DNA of 11,892 nucleotides, taken from NCBI GenBank assembly GCA_902488965.1, contig CABTYA010000032.1, positions 1 to 11,892 of the forward strand, written 5' to 3'. Position 1 is the stretch's first letter. The number at the start of each line of letters is the position of its first letter. The translations under genes were made by a program, and so were the position numbers. Below, in pieces: positions 6,101 through 11,892 of the stretch. This DNA comes from an uncultured Veillonellaceae bacterium (GTDB lineage Bacteria; Bacillota; Negativicutes; Veillonellales; Negativicoccaceae). The notes below the pieces were generated by a model, which saw only the letters and a program-made list of their open reading frames with translations, ran no database searches and was not told the origin of the DNA.

Positions 6101-9100
6101 CCGGCGTATGGGACGGCGCGGGAAATGTCTACAAGTTCACGAAAGATTCGTTCATCACAGTGGACGGATACGGAGCCAAGGGTGCGGATTTAGGAAAAAT
6201 CCGGAAAACGACACCGGGGACGACGGTTGATGCGGACGGTCGGATCTTGACGATGAATATCAGCGGTGACGGCGCGTTGCACGGTGTGTTCCTGGTCGGC
6301 GATACGACACTGGATTGGAAGTCGCGGCTGACGAAAATGAACGTGACCTCGACCGATGCGGGTAAGTACAGTCGCAAATCGGCGAGCGGGATGTTTGTCT
6401 CCCACGCCAAGGCGCAATTTACCGGCGGAATGGAAATGGACGTCAAGGCCAAAGATGAGGCGTACGGCGTCCAAACCAGTGCGACAGGGATGGCCACGTT
6501 GGACGGATTGGTGTTTGCGGGCGAAGCCGCCAAAGTCAATGCGTTGCGCGCCTCGCTGAATTCGAAAATCTCGGTCAATCATGACGGGACGGCGGCGAAG
6601 TCGGGGCTGGTACAAATCAACGGGGATACCTTTACGGAGCAACTGACCACGGACGGAAAGGTCACCGACACATCGGAAATCTCGTTGGGGCTGGGCAATG
6701 ACAAGTCGTATTGGCGCGGGTTAAGTGCCTACCGGGGCGATTCGGAGGACGGTACGGATGATGACGGGTATGATGCTGTCATCAAGCATGATGTCGGACA
6801 TGTCCGCTTGGCCTTGCAAAACGGCGGTCGCTGGATCAACGAAAAAGCGGACGGGCAAGCCTATGAGAATGGATTTGCCGGCAGCCGCATTACGCAGTTG
6901 GCGGGCGGTACGGATATGGAACATGCGGGTGTGATTGAGCATCGCGATGCCAAGCCGCTTACTATTGATCAACTGAGCGGTGCGGTACAGCTTTTCTACA
7001 CGCATACCGATGACGGCTCGAAGGCGGCGCATTATACTGCCGGCGATACGCATATCAAGCAAGCGTCGCCGGACAGTAAACTCATGCTGGTAACCGACAG
7101 TACGAATGTCAATCTGGAAAACAACAGCAAAGTCTACAAAGTGCTGAACGCACTGGCCGGCAAAGTATTCTATGATGCGTATGCCAAAGGCGAGCGTCAT
7201 TTGACGGGACAAGTCAAAATTGCCGACGGCTTGACGGCGTCTTCCTATGCGTTGCGCATCGATCAGCTGGAGTTCAAGGATGAAAACGGGCAGGGGACCG
7301 TAACGGAAAAACTGCCGGAAGGACAGATCGTCAGTCGTTTCAGCAAGACCTTGACGGGTGAAAAAGAGAAAGACAAAGTGTATGTCGACGGCGGCGTATG
7401 GAAAGACGATAAGCACTTGTTTACGATGGACAGCAGCATTTCCGTCGATGAAGAAGATACCTTGAAATTGGGCTCGTATGAGATTGTAGCACCGATTGCG
7501 GTGACCGGGACACCACAGCGTACCATTGACGCGACGGGGAAAGAGTTGACGCTGACCGCCGCCAGCTTTGTCGAGTCGGGCAGTCGGAAATATGTAGGGA
7601 TTTATACCGATAAGCAGGTCGATATCACAGCCAAAGCGGTGAAAATTTTCTCCTCGTCGGAAGAAAATGAAGCGACCGGTATGTATATCCGTGACGGCGG
7701 CAAGGTCACCGTCAACGGTGATGTCAGCATTTCCGCCAAGCACAAAGGAGAAGGCGTAGCCAAAGGCGTGAACCTCTACAACGGCGGCAGTTCCCTTGTG
7801 ATTAATGGCAATTTGACAATGAAGGATCCCAACGGTACGGAGCCGGGCATTTCGCCGGCGTATCGCGGCGGATACAGTTCGAATAAGAGTTACCAGGGCA
7901 CGGGCGTGTATATCTATGACCGCGCCGGCGCACAGATGTCCGTCAGCGGCGATGTGGATATCTATGTTCGCGGGCTCGGGGTGGATATGCGCGGCAGCAA
8001 GAAGAACCGTGTGACATTCGGCGGCGGTACGATTGCCGTTGTACCGGGGCTGAAGGAAACGGCGAACGCGGTACAGGCGACCATGGGGACATTCGCCATC
8101 GGTGTCAATGAAGAAAAAACCGCCACGAACGGGCATGATGTTGTCATTCGCGGTGATGTGCAGGTAGGTAGTGACGGGGATGCGACCATCGGTCTGGGCA
8201 CGGCGAAATCGTCGCTTACCGGTGTCGCGAGAGATGTTGGGCAAACGGGCATGCTGACGATGTATTTGGAAAACGGTGCTGCGTGGACGAACCAATCGAC
8301 CGCGGCGCTTCCCTCCTATTGGAAGGGGAGTACGGTGTCGTACCTCCATGGCGGCAGCGCCATGACGGCGGACAAGGCGGGCGTCATTTTCCAGAAAGAC
8401 AGCAAGCCGCTCACCCTCAACAACTTCAGCGGCAATGCATACCTCATTTACGCGCATACCGGTGACGGCAGCGAAGCGTCGCACTATACGGCAGGGGATA
8501 CACATGTGAAGAGTGCGGCGGCTGATTCCGCCATTACGGTCCTGACGGATAACACGGATGTGGCGATTGACGACAAGGATGCCGTCTATCGCGTGCTGAA
8601 CGCATTGGCCGGCAAACTGTACTATGACGGATATTCGGCTAAACCGGAAAATCTGACAGGCAAAGTCATGATTGCCGACGGTTTGACATCCTCTTCGCAG
8701 AGCTTGCAGCTGCGGGATATGAAGTTCAAAGAAACCAACGGACAGGGGTATGTGGACAAGGAAGACACACCGGAGCCGGAGCCTAAGAACGCCTTTACGA
8801 CGACACTTACCGGCGAAAAAGATAAGGACCAAGAGTATGTCGACGGTGGGGTTTGGACCGATGAAAAACATGTCTTCCAGCAGGACAGCACGATTACCAT
8901 CGGTGATGAAGACACGGTGAAATTGGGCTGGCAATCTGCGATTGCAGGCATTGCCGTCACGACGCCCACGGACGGACGGCGCATCGATGCGGGCACGAAT
9001 ACATTGCGGTTGGATGCCGTTTCTTCGGCTGACGGTCACCGTATAGCGGGGATTGTTACGGATAAGGATCTTGAGATCACGGCGGGCAAATTAATACTCA

Positions 9101-11892
9101 ATGTACACCAACAGGCGGAAAAAGAAGAAACCAAGGGGATTTGGGTACGCACCGGCGGAGATGTCACAATCAACGGCGATGTGGATATGACCGTTCGCAG
9201 TGACGGACAGAAGGATTTGCACGGGATTGAAATGGCGGGCGGTGCGAAGGCGCTTACCATTAACGGGAATTTGACCATGAAAGGTGCCGACGGTGCGCCG
9301 GGAATATCGACCGCGAAAAAAAGCGGCTACAATGATATGGCACGGTATTCTGCGGATATCGCACGCATTGAAAGCGGTCGTTTGACGGTTACAGGCGATG
9401 TCGATATTTCGGTACGCGGACGCGGTATTCATATGCTGAACGGCAAGAAGTCCGAAGTCCGCTTGGCGGGCGGTACGCTTGCGCTTGTACCGGGACTGGA
9501 ATGGAACGGGAATATCGTCGATGCCGATGCCGGGCACTTCATCATGGGGATGAATGACGACGTCTCGGATATCAACGGAAAAACTGTCGCACTGACGGGC
9601 GACTTGGCGGTCGGCCGCAACGGTCGGATTGATGTCGGCCTGGGTACCGCGGACTCCGTTTTTAACGGCACGGTCAAGGCTGGTACGCAGGGCGGTGAAG
9701 TGAATCTTCGACTGCAAAACGGTGCGACGTGGAACAATGTGTTGACCGCGCCGGATCGTAACTATACCGGTGCACATGTGCATCAGTTGACCGCCGGCAG
9801 CGCGATGACCGCCGACAAGGCGGGCGTCATCTATCAGAAAGACAAGAATCCGCTGACGATTGACAAATTCAGCGGGCATGCATACCTCATCTACGAACAT
9901 ACCGGCGACGGCAGCGATGCGGCGCATTATGCGGCGGGCGACACGCATGTGAAGACCGCGGCGGCGGATTCGGTCATTACCGTGATGACGGACAACACCG
10001 GCATCGCCGTCAGTGACAAGGCCAAGGTCGGCAAGACGCTCAACACGCTGGCGGGCAAACTCTACTATGATGCGTATGCGACCGATAATGCACGGGCGGC
10101 CGGTGAACGCAATCTGACAGGCAAAGTCATGATTGCGGACGGTCTCACGGCCTCGTCGCAGAGCCTGAAGCTGGCGGACATGAAGTTCAAAGACAATAAC
10201 GGCCAAGGCTATGTCGAACAGGACACACCGCCGACGCCGCCGACACCTGAACCGAAGACCGGCGCCATCAAAACCGCCGAAGTGCTGACGGCGGAACGTC
10301 AGGCGACCGCAACAGCGGAAGATTACCTGATGGCGAGCGGTAAAAAACATATCAGCGGCGTGTACAACAGCACCGCGGATGAAATGATGACGGTCGATAT
10401 GGGCGGTCAAAACGTCATCGTGACGGCGGCAACAGAAGACGCGCAAAACTATGCTGCGGGGATTATGGTCGACAGCAAGAAGCATGTGACGATGATGAAT
10501 CCTGGTGCGACAGCGATGCATATTACAGCATCGTCGCCGACACTTGGCGCGCACGGGATTTATTCGCGCGGCGCCGGCAAGGCGGAAATATACGGTGATG
10601 TCGTGCTTGACAAAGTGGAAACGGCACGCAAGGCCGTCGGCGTCGAAACGGGCGGTGCGGGAACGATTGTCATCCACGGCGGCTTGACCATCGACAATAC
10701 GGTCGTGGCGACAAAGGATGAAGCGGGTATGAGCGCCCGCGGCTTGCAGGCGCTCGGCAGAGGTTCGCGTATCGAGATCGACAAGCCTTCGACCATTCGC
10801 ATGGCAGGCACAGTGGCCCGCACAGTCGGACAAAACAGCAGCATCCGAATCGCCGGCGGGACGTTGGAAACTGTTATCAAAGGCAACAGCGATGCGAAAG
10901 CGCTCGATGCATTTAACGGCACGATTGCGGTGAATATGAATGCGGACAACAGCGCGGCAACAACCAATCGGACCGTCGTCATCGGCGATGTGGAAACTAA
11001 CCGCAGCGGCAAGGGCGCCCGTGCCAAGTTGGGATCGGTATATCTCGGCTTGACGACGAAGGACTCTTCCTGGACGGGGATTACGAATTATGAACAAAAC
11101 AAACAAGGTGACGTGTATCTGTACTTGCAAAACGGCGCTGTTTGGAACAACCAAGTCGTTAATGCGAGTGCGACAGGATGGGCCGGCAGCCGGCTGACGA
11201 CACTCACCGGCGGCAGTGCGATGACGGCCGACAAGGCGGGTGTCATCTACCAGAAAGACAAACACGCGCTGACAATCGATCAATTCAGCGGTCATGCGTA
11301 CCTTGTCTACGAACATACCGGCGACGGCAGCGATGCGGCGCATTATGCGGCGGGCGACACGCATGTGAAGACTGCGGCGGCAGATTCCTCCGTCACCGTC
11401 ATGACGGACAACAGCGGCATCGACATGAACGATGCGACCAAGGTCGGTAAGACGCTCAATACGCTGGCAGGCAAGCTCTACTACGATGCCTATGCGACAG
11501 ACGGTGCACGGGCGGCCGGCGAACGCAATCTGACAGGCAAAGTCATGATTGCCGACGGCCTTACGGCATCGTCGCAAAGTCTCAAACTTGCGGATATGAA
11601 GTTCAAAGAGTCGAACGGTCAAGGTTATGTCGAACAGGAAACACCGCCCGCACCGCAGCCGCCGACAGGTCCGATTGTGAAGACGGAAACATTGCAGGCG
11701 GATCGGCATATCACGCAGTCCGAACCGAATCACTCGACGGCAGGGCGTCGCGTCGTCAGCGGCATGGCGGTACAGGAAACGACCGCCGGAGGACGGCCCA
11801 TGGTGGTCGACCTGAACGGCCATGATGTGACGATGGATTTGTCGGAAGCGAATGACAATATTGTTCGTGCCATCCAAGTTGATAGCGGCAAG
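3052..11892 (+). CDS. Giant repetitive exported adhesin, autotransporter-passenger-like; 3' end outside window
   Basis: One frame is open from ATG 3052 to the window edge: 2947 codons, no stop. Start support is strong: aaaggagg (3036-3043) lies 8 bases upstream. A signal peptide covers residues 1-39; I saw no Cys after it. The rest is Gly-, Asp-, Thr- and Val-rich and built of short strands such as LTIDGPTVI and VTVNGDVSI, typical of a right-handed beta-helix. Six cassettes of 161-169 residues (starting near 336, 831, 1255, 1739, 2221 and 2692) share LQNGAxWNN, AGVIxQ, GDGSxAAHY, AGDTHVK, LNALAGKLYYDAY, IADGLTASSQSL and NGQGYV. GLGTAxSSWxG-like strands precede most of them, as near the ends of autotransporter passengers. 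The predicted place is the outer surface, with a role in adhesion or biofilm by analogy. No C-terminal beta-barrel or other anchor is in view, so the secretion route is unproven, and no known adhesin is recognised. Confidence 0.85.
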   Translation, partial: MRENAGSHGLSRQKWRRLWQRAVSLGLLAGLCYPMAVLADESTAPIGKSVTLTGDRVAVAADDPVMVSDFQRGVIAALYAGKGNAATEENVIVDLANHRLDLKFQPGEKSADTAGIFVGANSTMMLQNVGPEGLHINVSQNGNRTSGILLRANSQLTVDGDVIIDRVATDRQRTYGIYLMSPNGQLKIDGRLVMDDSVYFNEPAKRKTLDIVFASGKGSLLQVTKPVLVRSTRNALTGIRAGSGATIDLAGGEITMPENPAWATQALESYAGTIRVNMDEQNRVGDVRTNITGKVLIEGSVDGSPGRASLGLGTAESSWRGVSEYSKETAGTFTLGLQQGATWNNTLVSSVGSKWTGSRVGKLVGGSEAASAGVIYQNNEKPITIDEYAGHTKVMYTHANAGTQAADYTAGDVEIVKALPQAEIHLLTDATGVSTDNEEQVGQVLGALAGKLLYKGYAAGENHLKGKVGIADGLTASAQTLQIGDIRFQDDGRGEYVASAEPEEGGAITRSETLTADRVVKVTTAPLSRKEWVVAMTPERTPTKENPMIVDMNGHNLTLLADSSTGQQAVGIWASASAHMHVVNADPSKVLTIEAKNMADTRAAKGIEVDGGAKLTIDGPTVIQNVQTKGGSASGMYVHGAIDVPGEIVFNNSLTIRNVKAHGEKRKGAGQAAILVGGTGSKVTVKGDLVIEEVPGHGIETMSSGGYAEGAQVNLAGGKIHLPDTADPNGVQDAIHVKSGVVNFNATDRKVGTDTVDIIGDVYVTDNVGARDAEYSGGELIQYHIPGTVNLALVNAASQWKGVAKYMNDMSAHGPKDRFNTERVGALNLWLQNGAVWTNERRSSAHDTWDGSRIAQLVGGKDLKTSGLIVQRDSNPLYLANVSGVTRVAYAHDKQGTDVADYIGGDTHVVSAKSGAQLVLLTNNDGLDLSSDDKVYSVLDALAHKAYYDAYEGGERHLAGKVGIADGLTASSQMMQMKDMIFENDAGQGKVLRPLPGTQFTQTINKDKTKNAEYIDAGVWDGAGNVYKFTKDSFITVDGYGAKGADLGKIRKTTPGTTVDADGRILTMNISGDGALHGVFLVGDTTLDWKSRLTKMNVTSTDAGKYSRKSASGMFVSHAKAQFTGGMEMDVKAKDEAYGVQTSATGMATLDGLVFAGEAAKVNALRASLNSKISVNHDGTAAKSGLVQINGDTFTEQLTTDGKVTDTSEISLGLGNDKSYWRGLSAYRGDSEDGTDDDGYDAVIKHDVGHVRLALQNGGRWINEKADGQAYENGFAGSRITQLAGGTDMEHAGVIEHRDAKPLTIDQLSGAVQLFYTHTDDGSKAAHYTAGDTHIKQASPDSKLMLVTDSTNVNLENNSKVYKVLNALAGKVFYDAYAKGERHLTGQVKIADGLTASSYALRIDQLEFKDENGQGTVTEKLPEGQIVSRFSKTLTGEKEKDKVYVDGGVWKDDKHLFTMDSSISVDEEDTLKLGSYEIVAPIAVTGTPQRTIDATGKELTLTAASFVESGSRKYVGIYTDKQVDITAKAVKIFSSSEENEATGMYIRDGGKVTVNGDVSISAKHKGEGVAKGVNLYNGGSSLVINGNLTMKDPNGTEPGISPAYRGGYSSNKSYQGTGVYIYDRAGAQMSVSGDVDIYVRGLGVDMRGSKKNRVTFGGGTIAVVPGLKETANAVQATMGTFAIGVNEEKTATNGHDVVIRGDVQVGSDGDATIGLGTAKSSLTGVARDVGQTGMLTMYLENGAAWTNQSTAALPSYWKGSTVSYLHGGSAMTADKAGVIFQKDSKPLTLNNFSGNAYLIYAHTGDGSEASHYTAGDTHVKSAAADSAITVLTDNTDVAIDDKDAVYRVLNALAGKLYYDGYSAKPENLTGKVMIADGLTSSSQSLQLRDMKFKETNGQGYVDKEDTPEPEPKNAFTTTLTGEKDKDQEYVDGGVWTDEKHVFQQDSTITIGDEDTVKLGWQSAIAGIAVTTPTDGRRIDAGTNTLRLDAVSSADGHRIAGIVTDKDLEITAGKLILNVHQQAEKEETKGIWVRTGGDVTINGDVDMTVRSDGQKDLHGIEMAGGAKALTINGNLTMKGADGAPGISTAKKSGYNDMARYSADIARIESGRLTVTGDVDISVRGRGIHMLNGKKSEVRLAGGTLALVPGLEWNGNIVDADAGHFIMGMNDDVSDINGKTVALTGDLAVGRNGRIDVGLGTADSVFNGTVKAGTQGGEVNLRLQNGATWNNVLTAPDRNYTGAHVHQLTAGSAMTADKAGVIYQKDKNPLTIDKFSGHAYLIYEHTGDGSDAAHYAAGDTHVKTAAADSVITVMTDNTGIAVSDKAKVGKTLNTLAGKLYYDAYATDNARAAGERNLTGKVMIADGLTASSQSLKLADMKFKDNNGQGYVEQDTPPTPPTPEPKTGAIKTAEVLTAERQATATAEDYLMASGKKHISGVYNSTADEMMTVDMGGQNVIVTAATEDAQNYAAGIMVDSKKHVTMMNPGATAMHITASSPTLGAHGIYSRGAGKAEIYGDVVLDKVETARKAVGVETGGAGTIVIHGGLTIDNTVVATKDEAGMSARGLQALGRGSRIEIDKPSTIRMAGTVARTVGQNSSIRIAGGTLETVIKGNSDAKALDAFNGTIAVNMNADNSAATTNRTVVIGDVETNRSGKGARAKLGSVYLGLTTKDSSWTGITNYEQNKQGDVYLYLQNGAVWNNQVVNASATGWAGSRLTTLTGGSAMTADKAGVIYQKDKHALTIDQFSGHAYLVYEHTGDGSDAAHYAAGDTHVKTAAADSSVTVMTDNSGIDMNDATKVGKTLNTLAGKLYYDAYATDGARAAGERNLTGKVMIADGLTASSQSLKLADMKFKESNGQGYVEQETPPAPQPPTGPIVKTETLQADRHITQSEPNHSTAGRRVVSGMAVQETTAGGRPMVVDLNGHDVTMDLSEANDNIVRAIQVDSGK
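4057..4542 (+). repeat. Adhesin cassette copy 1
   Basis: First and most diverged copy (residues about 336-497). It has LQQGATWNN, SAGVIYQ, ADYTAGDVEI in place of the later HYxAGDTHVK, LGALAGKLLYKGYAAGENHL, and IADGLTASAQTL. The cassette ends at GRGEYV instead of GQGYV. It is followed by the acidic linker AEPEEGG and a type A segment start (SETLTADR). Confidence 0.8.
5542..6024 (+). repeat. Adhesin cassette copy 2
   Basis: Residues about 831-991. It has LQNGAVWTN, SGLIVQRDSNPL, ADYIGGDTHVV, LDALAHKAYYDAYEGGERHL, IADGLTASSQMM and AGQGKV. It is preceded by ERVGALNLW, without the full GLGTAxSSW strand. It is followed by a type B segment start (residues AEYIDAGVW). Confidence 0.8.
6814..7302 (+). 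repeat. Adhesin cassette copy 3
   Basis: Residues about 1255-1417. It has LQNGGRWIN, HAGVIEHRDAKPLTID, AAHYTAGDTHIK, LNALAGKVFYDAYAKGERHL, IADGLTASSYAL and NGQGTV. It lies only 424 residues after copy 2, the shortest spacing, so the preceding beta-helix segment is smaller. The next segment is type B. Confidence 0.82.
8266..8754 (+). repeat. Adhesin cassette copy 4
   Basis: Residues about 1739-1901. It has LENGAAWTN, GSAMTADKAGVIFQ, ASHYTAGDTHVK, LNALAGKLYYDGY, IADGLTSSSQSL and NGQGYV. It is the first copy with the GGSAMTADKAGVI form that copies 5 and 6 share. A DTPEPEPK linker and a type B segment follow. Confidence 0.84.
9712..10215 (+). repeat. Adhesin cassette copy 5
   Basis: Residues about 2221-2388, slightly longer than copies 1-4 because of an added stretch (ATDNARAAGERN) that only copy 6 shares. 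It is very similar to copy 6 at the DNA level. A Pro/Thr-rich linker DTPPTPPTPEPK follows, then a type A segment. Confidence 0.86.
9891..9955 (+). repeat. 65-bp block identical to 11307-11371 (cassette 5 copy)
   Basis: By base-by-base reading, 9891-9955 is identical to 11307-11371, an offset of 1416 bases (472 codons, in frame). It codes for YEHTGDGSDAAHYAAGDTHVK. Identity at third codon positions points to recent duplication or gene conversion. Confidence 0.85.
11125..11631 (+). repeat. Adhesin cassette copy 6
   Basis: Residues about 2692-2860. It is the closest relative of copy 5: GGSAMTADKAGVIYQKDK, AGDTHVKTAAADS, LNTLAGKLYYDAYATD and the ARAAGERNL insert are all shared. A linker ETPPAPQPPTGP follows and then a further type A segment (ETLQADR, VDLNGHDVTM) that runs off the window, so at least one more module is expected. 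Confidence 0.86.
11307..11371 (+). repeat. 65-bp block identical to 9891-9955 (cassette 6 copy)
   Basis: This is the second member of the exact in-frame repeat. The flanks on both sides are still very similar but carry scattered third-position changes. Confidence 0.85.

Noticed and set aside
6721..9039. 772-codon minus-strand ORF as a real gene
   Set aside because: Same reason: in-register shadow of the adhesin, no ribosome site looked for or needed to explain it, product of unnatural composition.
4057..11631. CRISPR array or non-coding tandem repeat
   Set aside because: The repeats are long, diverged, in frame and protein-coding; there are no short identical repeats with even spacers.
9091..11877. 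928-codon minus-strand ORF as a real gene
   Set aside because: It is in exact antisense register with the well-supported adhesin frame and gives an Arg- and His-rich product with no recognisable domain; it repeats the cassettes only as a mirror image.

Overview
The window carries the 3' end of guaA, a putative stand-alone restriction-type nuclease, two RNA-rich intergenic stretches, a small YbjN-like gene, and the first 8.8 kb of a giant repetitive surface protein. All genes read on the + strand. The mix suggests a Gram-negative Firmicute (Negativicutes type): ribosome sites are strong and Firmicute-like (aaaggag, aaaggagg), one promoter has an extended -10, yet the long gene looks like an autotransporter-style exported adhesin. 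The class is an inference. GC counted by hand on sample lines is about 60% in guaA and in the adhesin, and about 38-48% in most sampled lines of the nuclease and the YbjN-like gene.

Layout. 1-212: C-terminus of GMP synthase, closed by a clear intrinsic terminator (251-280). 287-297: overlapping TATAAT boxes, then at 360-1829 a 489-residue protein with a helical N-terminus, an EVE/PUA-like middle and a C-terminal PD-(D/E)XK nuclease of the HsdR N-terminal type. This is a candidate modification-dependent restriction enzyme sitting next to guaA, whose 3' end is a known island insertion site. 1830-2425: almost 600 bases without a convincing protein gene. The first half holds a nested stem structure (1894-1963) and an intrinsic terminator (2043-2083). 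The second half starts at an extended -10 promoter (2145-2153) and forms a roughly 240-nt structured leader. That leader ends in an intrinsic terminator just before the ribosome site of the YbjN-like gene (2426-2896), and an upstream 8-nt segment is perfectly complementary to the terminator's 5' arm, as expected of an attenuator or riboswitch.

2897-3051 holds a long bulged stem and a strong terminator-like hairpin 42 bases before the start of the adhesin gene. From 3052 to the window edge one frame stays open for 2947 codons. It encodes a signal peptide and then a beta-helix-like passenger in which a cassette of about 160-170 residues recurs six times, roughly every 420-495 residues. The segments between cassettes start in two alternative ways (A or B), in the order A-A-B-B-B-A-A. 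A membrane-anchoring domain, if there is one, lies beyond the window.

The genes do not form an obvious single pathway. The most unusual items are the EVE-nuclease fusion, the attenuator-like leader of the YbjN-like gene and the mosaic repeat structure of the adhesin.
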